From Streptomyces sp. HPF1205 (lineage in GTDB: Bacteria > Actinomycetota > Actinomycetes > Streptomycetales > Streptomycetaceae): a stretch of 64,000 bases of DNA. Each line of letters starts with the position of its first letter. The stretch's first letter is position 1. The DNA lies in the NCBI RefSeq assembly GCF_020400825.1, contig NZ_JAINVH010000018.1, forward strand, positions 1 through 64,000. Direction: 5' to 3'. The notes below the pieces were generated by a model. The model saw only the letters and a list, made by a program, of their open reading frames with translations. It was not told where the DNA came from and made no database searches. The position numbers and the translations under genes were made by a program. Shown in pieces: positions 1 through 6,330 of this stretch.

Positions 1-452
1 GAGAAGTCGAGCCGGACCCGGGTCTGTTTCAGCTCCGCGATCCGCCACCGGCCGTCCTCCTTGACGAACCGGCCGTGGTAGTGGCCGAAGCCGTGCATGA
101 CCCGGAACGGGATGGTCTGCGAGATCTCGGCGCCCTCGGGGCGGGTGACGATGTCCTCCATCGCGAACACCCCGTGCGCACTGGTGGGCGAGTCCACGTT
201 GATCTCGTCGGAGAACAGGTGGTGGATCAGGGTCACTCCCGGGCCGCCGCTTGCGCCCACGGTCGCCGCGATCTCCTCCCGGCCGTTCATGCGCAGCCAC
301 ACCGACCCGTCGGGCTTGTGCGGTGTGAACGAGCCGTCCGCTGTGAACAGCCCCGCCAGGTCCTGCCAGCGCTGCAGATCCGCGTACCGGACGTAACGTG
401 CCATCAGACGCCGCACATCCTCGGTGACACGCAAACGCTCTAGGGTTTCCAT
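1..452 (-). CDS. NTF2/SnoaL-like domain protein (3' end outside window)
   Basis: An open frame runs leftward from an ATG at 452 and is still open at base 1, so the C-terminus is missing. The visible 150 residues begin METLERLRVTEDVRRLMARY, then have an aromatic helix (YADLQRWQDLAGLF), TADGSF, and the strand pattern FGHYHGRFVKEDGRWRIAEL. This is the SnoaL-like/NTF2 fold of polyketide cyclases and small dehydratases; the substrate cannot be told. A GAGGGATC-like ribosome site lies about 9 bases upstream. The promoter region holds two 16-bp palindromes (471-486, 508-523), so ligand-controlled repression is likely. Fold assignment is good, function unknown. Confidence 0.75.
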   Translation of the reverse strand, partial: METLERLRVTEDVRRLMARYVRYADLQRWQDLAGLFTADGSFTPHKPDGSVWLRMNGREEIAATVGASGGPGVTLIHHLFSDEINVDSPTSAHGVFAMEDIVTRPEGAEISQTIPFRVMHGFGHYHGRFVKEDGRWRIAELKQTRVRLDF

Positions 453-470
453 GACCGATCCCTCAATCTT

Positions 471-523
471 TGGACTTGCTAGTCCATTCATCATGCGGCG
501 CAAAGAATGGACTAGCAAGTCCA
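471..523. promoter_or_regulatory. Paired palindromic operator
   Basis: Two palindromes of the form TGGACT-N4-AGTCCA occur at 471-486 (TGGACTTGCTAGTCCA) and 508-523 (TGGACTAGCAAGTCCA). Their centres are 37 bp apart. They also lie within a perfect 19-bp inverted repeat (471-489 against 505-523, 15-bp loop). They sit 19-71 bp before the start of the SnoaL-like gene. Palindromes with 6-bp arms and a 4-bp spacer fit a dimeric TetR- or MarR-type repressor. No such regulator gene is in the window, so the cognate protein is unknown. Confidence 0.7.
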
Positions 524-645
524 CAATGCATGACGTAGGTCACACGACCGGACGCTCGACGCCCTCCGCGCCCGGTCGCCACCCGAAGCCGCCGCCGCCC
601 CCCGGACGCCTCGTCCGCAACCGCGGCGCCGCCAGCGGTGCTGAC

Positions 646-740
646 GTCCACGACGGCTGGTGTCCACGACGGCTGGTGTCCACGAGGGGCGAGCGGATGT
701 CCACGACGGCCAAGCGGATGCCCACGACGGCCAAGCGGCG
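646..740. repeat. Degenerate tandem repeat, 16/21-bp units
   Basis: Units sharing GTCCACGACGGC start at 646, 662, 678, 699 and 720 (the last begins GCCCAC). The first two are identical 16-mers (GTCCACGACGGCTGGT). The last three are about 21 bp and share GACGGCCAAGCGG. Head-to-tail with no spacers, so not a CRISPR. No coding function seen. Confidence 0.8.
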
Positions 741-1266
741 CCGGCGCCGCGGACGACACAATCGCGCTCCTGCCAATACCCGGACCGGCCCGCGGAAGTC
801 CTCGCCGCCCTCACGTACAACACGACGCCGCCCAGTGAAGACGCTCCCGTTCGAGCCGCCGGTCAGGCGCCGCCGACGGCGACGCCGACCGTAGCGCGCG
901 AACCGAGCCGGGCCGTGATCCGCACGACGCCGTCGCCACAGCCCGCCGCCTGCACCCTGAGAACCGACGGGCCGGGCGCCGCAGCCACAGGACGCAGCCG
1001 CCACTGCGGTCCATGCACAGCACCATCAAAGAACGGTCGATCAGCCGGCGGAGATCGACGGCGGCCGCGCGGGCGGGCAACCAAAAGCTGCTGCCAGTGG
1101 CACCGCGGGAACGAAACCCCCCACTACCGTGCTCGACAGGCCAGGCGCCGGCACGTACGACCGACGGACGCCGACGCGGACCAGCTGCGCCGGCGGCAGC
1201 AGCCGACCGGCAGGCCCAAGCCGACAATGACTTCGTGGTCCTCGACTCCGGCACCGAGCCGCACAA

Positions 1267-1308
1267 CCACAGCCATGCACAAGCCAGCCACAGCCATGCA
1301 CAAGCCAG
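1267..1308. repeat. Perfect 21-bp tandem duplication
   Basis: Two identical 21-bp copies (1267-1287 and 1288-1308), each containing CAGCCATGCACAAGCC, lie in the gene-less stretch. The plainest explanation is slippage duplication. Each copy contains the near-palindrome GCCATGCACAAGC, but I have no evidence of protein binding. Confidence 0.8.
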
Positions 1309-1603
1309 TCACAGGCTCAACAGCCAGACGGGCTCAGCATCCGTCCCGAACTGCAGCGGCACACTCGGCCGCCCATTCGCCGACGGAAACATCTCCACGA
1401 ACACCCCCCACCGCCAACACCACATCACGACACTCGGCCAGGAACGCCAACACACTCCCCACCGGGACCAACACCCGGCACGACCCCCCACACATCCGGC
1501 CCGACCGCCACCCCGACCCGCTCCCCCATCACCACACAAACGAGTCCGGTCCCACCCCCCACGCGGCGGCAGGACCAGAACCCAATCTTCACCAGCCCAC
1601 TCG

Positions 1604-2233
1604 CTAGCCGGCCACCTCGTCGATCACGGCCTGCGCCACCGCCTGCATCGACAAACGCCGATCCATCGACGTCTTCTGGATCCACCGAAACGCCGCCGGC
1701 TCGGACAACCCGTACTTCGTCTGCAGCACACTCTTCGCGCGATCCACCAGCTTCCGCGTCTCCAACCGCACCGCCAGATCCGCGACCTCCGCCTCCAGCG
1801 CCCGCAACTCCTGGAACCGACTCACCGCCATCTCGATCGCCGGCACCAGATCACTCTTCGTGAACGGCTTCACCAGATACGCCATCGCCCCCGCGTCCCT
1901 CGCCCGCTCCACCAGCTCGCGCTGCGAGAACGCCGTCAGCATCAACACCGGCGCCAGCTTCTCCGCCGCGATCCGCTCCGCCGCCGAGATACCGTCCAGC
2001 ACCGGCATCTTCACATCCAGGATCACCAGATCCGGCCGCTGCTCACCCGCCAGCTTCACCGCGGTCTCGCCGTCCCCGGCCTCCCCGACCACGGAATACC
2101 CCTCCTCCTCCAGCATCTCCTTCAGATCCAGCCGGATCAGCGCCTCGTCCTCGGCGATCACCACACGCGTCGTGACCGGAGGCACATGCGACTGCTCATC
2201 CTGAGGGGTGGGGGACTCTTCCGGGGCGCTCAC
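1604..2233 (-). CDS. pdtaR: ANTAR-domain response regulator, PdtaR type
   Basis: Two-component response regulator that acts on RNA rather than DNA. Residues 22-135 form a CheY-like receiver with the phosphoacceptor Asp73 in LVILDVKMP. Residues about 145-205 form an ANTAR helical bundle (ending QAVAQAVIDEVAG), which in this family binds paired hairpins in mRNA leaders to stop termination. Length 209 aa is typical. I chose the GTG at 2233 because AAGGAG lies six bases before it; longer frames upstream have no ribosome site. The partner kinase (PdtaS-like) is not nearby. The family is clear; the symbol is used by analogy with the mycobacterial protein. Confidence 0.88.
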   Translation of the reverse strand: MSAPEESPTPQDEQSHVPPVTTRVVIAEDEALIRLDLKEMLEEEGYSVVGEAGDGETAVKLAGEQRPDLVILDVKMPVLDGISAAERIAAEKLAPVLMLTAFSQRELVERARDAGAMAYLVKPFTKSDLVPAIEMAVSRFQELRALEAEVADLAVRLETRKLVDRAKSVLQTKYGLSEPAAFRWIQKTSMDRRLSMQAVAQAVIDEVAG

Positions 2234-2310
2234 GGTGCTCCTTGCTCTTTGCTCTGCGACGGAGTGCGGTGCGGGATGCGTACACCTGAGCCTACCTAGC
2301 TCGGCTAGAG

Positions 2311-2338
2311 TTGGGGCACGCGGGCGGTACGCTATCCT
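2311..2338 (+). promoter_or_regulatory. Probable promoter of the tRNA gene
   Basis: TTGGGG at 2311-2316 and TATCCT at 2333-2338 are separated by 16 bp, a fair match to the vegetative sigma consensus. Initiation would fall about six bases before the tRNA at 2352. Confidence 0.5.
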
Positions 2339-2351
2339 CTGTTTCGCAGGA

Positions 2352-2426
2352 GCCCCGGTAGCCCAATTGGCAGCAGGCAATGGATTCAAAACCCATACAG
2401 TGTCGGTTCGAGTCCGACCCGGGGCA
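2352..2426 (+). tRNA. tRNA with anticodon CAA (nominally Leu), short variable loop
   Basis: A 75-nt cloverleaf can be drawn by eye. Acceptor stem GCCCCGG/CCGGGGC is perfect. The D arm closes with GCC/GGC. The anticodon stem ATGGA/CCCAT has an A.C mismatch at the last pair. The seven-base loop TTCAAAA puts CAA at positions 34-36. The variable loop is ACAGT, and the T arm GTCGG-TTCGAGT-CCGAC is perfect. CAA would read the Leu codon UUG, but real tRNA-Leu has a long variable arm and this one has only five bases, so its amino-acid identity is uncertain. It is followed 109 bp later by an HTH-LAGLIDADG gene. Confidence 0.85.
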
Positions 2427-2535
2427 CTTCACCTTCGATTCTTAGGTGCAACGGTCGTTTCCAAAGGTCACTGCACAGGGTGAACCTTCGGCCGACTCAC
2501 CCGGCGGCGGCTCACGGGTCTGTGACCCTGGCCCC

Positions 2536-3288
2536 ATGTACGACCTCGTCACCCGTCGTGAGGCGGTGGCTCTGCTCGCGTCAGGCCGCAGCCTCAATTC
2601 CGTAAGTCTGGCGACAGGCATATCCCGGAGCGCGCTGCGCACGTGGCGGGACGTCGGCGTCGAACCCCAGCGCCGGACCCCCATCGCCCCGCTGTGCACG
2701 AGCGGCCCTGCGTATCCCTATCTGTTGGGCCTCTACCTTGGTGACGGTTGCCTGAGCCTTCACCGGCGGGGTGTCTACGCGCTGCGCATCGCTTGTTCCG
2801 ATGCCTGGCCCGGCTTGACTCGTGCCTGTGAGAGCGCCATCCGCTCCGTCCACCCCCACGGCTCGGTCAGCCGCAACCCCCAGCAGGGATGCGTCCAGGT
2901 GACGTCGTACAGCAAGCAATGGGTGACCGTCTTCCCCCAGCACGGCCCCGGCAAGAAGCACGAGCGGCCCATCGTCCTTGAACCCTGGCAGCGGGAGAGC
3001 GTGGATGCCCACCCCTGGGAGTTCATCCGGGGGCTCGTCCATTCCGACGGGTGCCGGGTGACGAACTGGACGACGCGGATGGTGGGCGGCGTCCGGAAGC
3101 GGTGCGAGTACCCGCGGTACTTCTTCACGAACGTGTCCGTCGACATCCGGCGGCTGTACTGCGACGCTCTCGACCGGGTGGGGGTCGAGTGGAAGGTGAC
3201 GCGGCGCGGTGGGCGGCCGTACAACGTGTCGGTGGCCCGTAGGGAGTCGGTGGCGCTGATGGACGTGTACGTGGGGGCCAAGTACTGA
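2536..3288 (+). CDS. Free-standing HTH plus double LAGLIDADG protein
   Basis: 250 aa. Residues 6-40 form a helix-turn-helix (REAVALLASGRSLNSVSLAT, then SRSALRTWRD). Two LAGLIDADG-like motifs follow 100 residues apart: LLGLYLGDG (63-71) and FIRGLVHSDG (163-172), each keeping the acidic residue (Asp70, Asp171) that binds metal in homing endonucleases. This is the layout of a single-chain LAGLIDADG DNA-binding protein with an added N-terminal HTH. It is not inside an intron or intein. I chose the ATG at 2536 because the HTH begins there; the frame is open further upstream, but that region belongs to the tRNA 3' flank. Codons are less G/C-ending in the first half than in neighbouring genes. It could be an active nuclease or a regulator derived from one. 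Confidence 0.75.
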   Translation: MYDLVTRREAVALLASGRSLNSVSLATGISRSALRTWRDVGVEPQRRTPIAPLCTSGPAYPYLLGLYLGDGCLSLHRRGVYALRIACSDAWPGLTRACESAIRSVHPHGSVSRNPQQGCVQVTSYSKQWVTVFPQHGPGKKHERPIVLEPWQRESVDAHPWEFIRGLVHSDGCRVTNWTTRMVGGVRKRCEYPRYFFTNVSVDIRRLYCDALDRVGVEWKVTRRGGRPYNVSVARRESVALMDVYVGAKY

Positions 3289-3294
3289 GGCGGG

Positions 3295-3789
3295 TCAGTT
3301 CGTGCCGCTGGCGCCGTTCTGGGCCGGGGCGGGTGGGGTGGCGGGGCGGAGCATGCAGGTGAGGCGGGCGGTGCAGACGCGGCGGTCGGATTCGTCGGTG
3401 ATGACGATCTCGTAGGTGGCCGAGGAGCGGCCGCGGTGGACGGGGGTGGCGGTGCCGGTGACGGTGCCGGAGCGCAGGCTGCGGTGGTGGGTGGCGTTGA
3501 GGTCGACGCCGACCGCGATCTTGCTGGGGCCGCCGTGGAGCATGGCCCCGACGGATCCGAGGGTTTCGGCGAGGACGGCGGAGGCGCCGCCGTGGAGCAG
3601 GCCGTAGGGCTGGGTGTTGCCTTCGACGGGCATGGTGCCGACCACTTTCTCGGGCGTGGCGTGGAGGATGCCGATGCCCATGCGTTCGCCCAGGTGCCCG
3701 GCGGAGAAGAGGGCGGTCAGGTCGAGGCCCAGCCCGGCGTACTGCTCCAGGATCTCCGGTGGGAAGTAGGGGGTGGTCTGCTCGCTCAT
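3295..3789 (-). CDS. PaaI-family hotdog thioesterase
   Basis: 164 aa single hotdog-fold acyl-CoA thioesterase. The core reads EGNTQPYGLLHGGASAVLAE (the HGG-plus-helix signature), followed by SVGAM and the ATHHRSLRSG strand region. Proteins of this PaaI/EntH group hydrolyse aryl- or acyl-CoA esters; the exact substrate cannot be read from sequence. The C-terminal 15 residues are a disordered Ala/Pro/Gly tail. It converges on the LAGLIDADG gene with only six bases between stops, and lies downstream of the molybdopterin oxidoreductase on the same strand, 152 bp away. Confidence 0.85.
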   Translation of the reverse strand: MSEQTTPYFPPEILEQYAGLGLDLTALFSAGHLGERMGIGILHATPEKVVGTMPVEGNTQPYGLLHGGASAVLAETLGSVGAMLHGGPSKIAVGVDLNATHHRSLRSGTVTGTATPVHRGRSSATYEIVITDESDRRVCTARLTCMLRPATPPAPAQNGASGTN

Positions 3790-3941
3790 GCGGTGGGCTC
3801 CGAGGGGTGTTCGGGTGCGGGTGCGGGTGCGCGTCCGGGCGGTCCGGGCGTCGGGGTGTCCTCGCGTCCGGTGTCCGTGCGCCTGGGCGGTGCGTGTGTG
3901 CTCACGGTGGTGCTGTGGGCCAACCTAACCGCCCGCCGGGG

Positions 3942-6224
3942 TCAGGCGTGTGCGGGGTTGGGCTGTTCCAGGCGGATGACCACGGATTTCGCGGCGGGGG
4001 TGTTGCTGGTGTCGGCGGTGTGGTCGAGGGGGATGAGGACGTTGGTCTCGGGGAAGTAGGCGGCGGCGCAGCCTCGCGGGGTGGGGTAGTGGACGACGCG
4101 GAATCCTTCGGCGCGGCGTTGGGTGCCGTCGGTCCATTCGCTGACGAGGTCGGTGTAGTCGCCGTCGGCGAGGCCGTGGGCGGCGGCGTCGTCGGGGTGG
4201 AGGAGGACGACGCGGCGGCCGCCCTTGATGCCGCGGTAGCGGTCGTCGAGGCCGTAGATGGTGGTGTTGTACTGGTCGTGGGAGCGCAGGGTCTGCAGGA
4301 GGAGGCGGCCTTCGGGGACGTGGGGGTAGGTGAGGGGGGCGGTGGTGAAGTTGGCCTTGCCGGTGGCGGTGGGGAAGGTGCGGGAGTCGCGGGGGGCGTG
4401 GGGGAGGGTGAAGCCGCCGGGGTGGCGTACGCGGGTGTTGAAGTCGGTGAAGCCGGGGACGACGCGGGCGATGCGGTCGCGGATGAGGTCGTAGTCGTTT
4501 TCGAAGTCGGCCCAGGGGATGGTGCTGTGCGGGCCGAGGACGGCGCGGGCGAGGCGGGTGACGATGGCGGGTTCGGACAGGAGGTGGGGGGAGGCGGGGG
4601 CGAGGGTGCCGCGGGAGGCGTGGACCATGCCCATGGAGTCCTCGACGGTGACGAACTGGTCGCCGGTGGCCTGGTGGTCGCGTTCGGTGCGGCCGAGGGT
4701 GGGGAGGATGAGGGCGCGGGCGCCGGTGATGACGTGGGATCTGTTGAGTTTGGTCGATACGTGGACCGTGAGGCGGGCGCGCCGCATGGCTGCTTCGGTG
4801 ACGTCGGTGTCGGGGGTGGCGGCGACGAAGTTGCCGCCCATGGCGAAGAAGACCTTGGCGGTGCCGTCGCGCAGGGCGCGGATGGCGTCGACGACGTCGA
4901 GGCCGTGGTCGCGGGGTGGTTCGAAGCCGAATTCGTCGCGGAGGGCGTCGAGGAAGGCGGTGGTGGGCCGTTCGACGATGCCCATGGTGCGGTCGCCTTG
5001 GACGTTGGAGTGGCCGCGTACGGGGCAGACGCCGGCGCCGGGGCGGCCGACGTTGCCGCGCAGGAGGAGGAAGCTGACGACTTCGCGGATGGTGGGGACG
5101 GCGTGTTTGTGCTGGGTGAGGCCCATGGCCCAGCACACGACGACGCTTTTGGCGTTGAGGACGAGGGTGTGCAGGCGGTGGATCTCGGCGTGGGTGAGGC
5201 CGGTCGCGGTGAGGACGTCGTTCCAGTCGGTGGCGCGGGCGGTGGCTTCGTAGTCGGCGAAGCCGTGCGTGTGCTGTGCGATGAAGTCGTGGTCGAGGGC
5301 GTCGGCTTCGATGAGGAGGCGGCCGAGGGCGCGGAAGAGGGCTTGGTCGCCGCCGAGGCGGATGGGCAGGTGGAGGTCGGTGAGGGTGGTGCCGCGGGTG
5401 AGGCCGGTCGCGGTCTGGGGGTTTTTGAAGCGTTCGAGGCCGGCTTCGGGCAGGGGGTTGACGCTGACGATGGTGGCGCCGCGCTGTTTGGCGTGTTCGA
5501 GGGCGCTGAGCATGCGGGGGTGGTTGGTGCCGGGGTTCTGGCCGGCGACGATGATGAGGTCGGCGCGGTGGAGGTCGTCGAGCAGGACGCTGCCTTTGCC
5601 GACGCCGAGGGTTTCGGTGAGGGCGGAGCCGGAGGACTCGTGGCACATGTTGGAGCAGTCGGGCAGGTTGTTGGTGCCGAGTTCGCGGGCGAAGAGTTGG
5701 TAGAGGAAGGCGGCTTCGTTGCTGGTGCGTCCTGAGGTGTAGAAGACGGCTTGGTCGGGGTGGTCGAGGGCGGCGATCTCGGTGGCGATGATCTCGAAGG
5801 CGCGTTCCCAGGGGACGGGCTGGTAGGTGTCGGTGCCTTCGGCGAGGTACATGGGCTGGGTGATGCGGCCCTGCTGGCCGAGCCAGTAGCCGCTGCGGCG
5901 GGCGAGTTCGGTGACGGGGTGGGCGGCGAAGAAGTCGGGGGTGACGCGGCGGAGGGTGGCTTCCTCGGCGACGGCTTTGGCGCCGTTCTCGCAGAATTCG
6001 AAGGTGTGGCGGTGGTCGCCTTCGGGCCAGGCGCAGCCGGGGCAGTCGAAGCCGTTCTTCTGGTTGACCTTGAGGAGGGTGAGGGTGGCCCGTCGCGCGC
6101 CCATCTGGGCGCCCGCCGCTTTGAGGGTGTGTCCGATGGCGGACGCTCCGGCGGCGCTGTGCTGGGGGGCGGTGACCTGGGGTGCGTCCTGTACGGGGTC
6201 CGTGGCGGGGGGCTTCTTGGCCAT
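3942..6224 (-). CDS. FdhF/YdeP-family molybdopterin oxidoreductase
   Basis: 760 aa cytoplasmic molybdopterin-guanine-dinucleotide enzyme related to formate dehydrogenase alpha subunits. N-terminal hallmarks of the YdeP branch are present: NQKNGFDCPGCAWPE, then FEFCENGAKAVAEE. Later come NLPDCSNMCHESSG, RPGAGVCPVRGHSNVQGDR and a C-terminal molybdopterin-dinucleotide-binding domain (LQTLRSHDQYNTTIYG). There is no twin-arginine signal. I see no in-frame TGA at the usual Sec/Cys position; CHESSG has Cys where formate dehydrogenase H has Sec nearby. The electron partner and substrate of this branch are unknown. The gene diverges from polA, 106 bp away. Confidence 0.88.
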   Translation of the reverse strand: MAKKPPATDPVQDAPQVTAPQHSAAGASAIGHTLKAAGAQMGARRATLTLLKVNQKNGFDCPGCAWPEGDHRHTFEFCENGAKAVAEEATLRRVTPDFFAAHPVTELARRSGYWLGQQGRITQPMYLAEGTDTYQPVPWERAFEIIATEIAALDHPDQAVFYTSGRTSNEAAFLYQLFARELGTNNLPDCSNMCHESSGSALTETLGVGKGSVLLDDLHRADLIIVAGQNPGTNHPRMLSALEHAKQRGATIVSVNPLPEAGLERFKNPQTATGLTRGTTLTDLHLPIRLGGDQALFRALGRLLIEADALDHDFIAQHTHGFADYEATARATDWNDVLTATGLTHAEIHRLHTLVLNAKSVVVCWAMGLTQHKHAVPTIREVVSFLLLRGNVGRPGAGVCPVRGHSNVQGDRTMGIVERPTTAFLDALRDEFGFEPPRDHGLDVVDAIRALRDGTAKVFFAMGGNFVAATPDTDVTEAAMRRARLTVHVSTKLNRSHVITGARALILPTLGRTERDHQATGDQFVTVEDSMGMVHASRGTLAPASPHLLSEPAIVTRLARAVLGPHSTIPWADFENDYDLIRDRIARVVPGFTDFNTRVRHPGGFTLPHAPRDSRTFPTATGKANFTTAPLTYPHVPEGRLLLQTLRSHDQYNTTIYGLDDRYRGIKGGRRVVLLHPDDAAAHGLADGDYTDLVSEWTDGTQRRAEGFRVVHYPTPRGCAAAYFPETNVLIPLDHTADTSNTPAAKSVVIRLEQPNPAHA

Positions 6225-6300
6225 GGATCGATCTTAGGCCGGGGCGGGCGGTTCGTCGGGGGTGCTGTCGCGGCGGTGGGCGGGTGGTGGCCGGGCGGCG

Positions 6301-6323
6301 TTGTCGGTGGGTCGTGGGAGGAT
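6301..6323 (+). promoter_or_regulatory. Candidate DNA-damage (PafBC-type) promoter of polA
   Basis: TTGTCGGTG (6301-6309), eight bases, then GAGGAT (6318-6323). The left half matches the actinobacterial RecA-independent damage motif TTGTCRGTG exactly; the -10 half differs from TANNNT at the first base. The start codon begins eight bases after the end of the -10, the same distance as at uvrB and uvrC. The GGGAGGAT could equally be a ribosome site, so this is the weakest of the four related sites. Confidence 0.45.
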
Positions 6324-6330
6324 CGGTGAC

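Larger units (their letters stand above)
453..1603. other. 1.15-kb stretch without a convincing gene
   Basis: Apart from the operator at 471-523 and the repeats at 646-740 and 1267-1308, I see no gene. Several frames are open, but they lack ribosome sites, have biased low-complexity composition (runs of Arg, Pro, Thr, His) and resemble no known family. From about 1100 to 1600 the plus strand is strikingly C-rich and G-poor. The stretch could be a decayed gene or a long 3' region of the ANTAR gene transcribed leftward. Confidence 0.5.

Noticed and set aside
646-740. CRISPR-like array
   Set aside because: Units are head to tail with no unique spacers and no cas genes nearby; the same applies to the 22-bp array at 52096.
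660-1607. Open frames of 300-430 codons in the gene-less stretch
   Set aside because: Low complexity, no ribosome site, no recognisable domain, and one runs antisense through the conserved ANTAR gene.
2446-2535. Longer N-terminus for the LAGLIDADG protein
   Set aside because: The added residues lie in the tRNA 3' flank, lack a ribosome site and precede the natural start of the HTH.
3759-5735. Gly/Val/Ala-rich open frame opposite the molybdopterin oxidoreductase
   Set aside because: Exact antisense shadow of a well-conserved gene, without a ribosome site.
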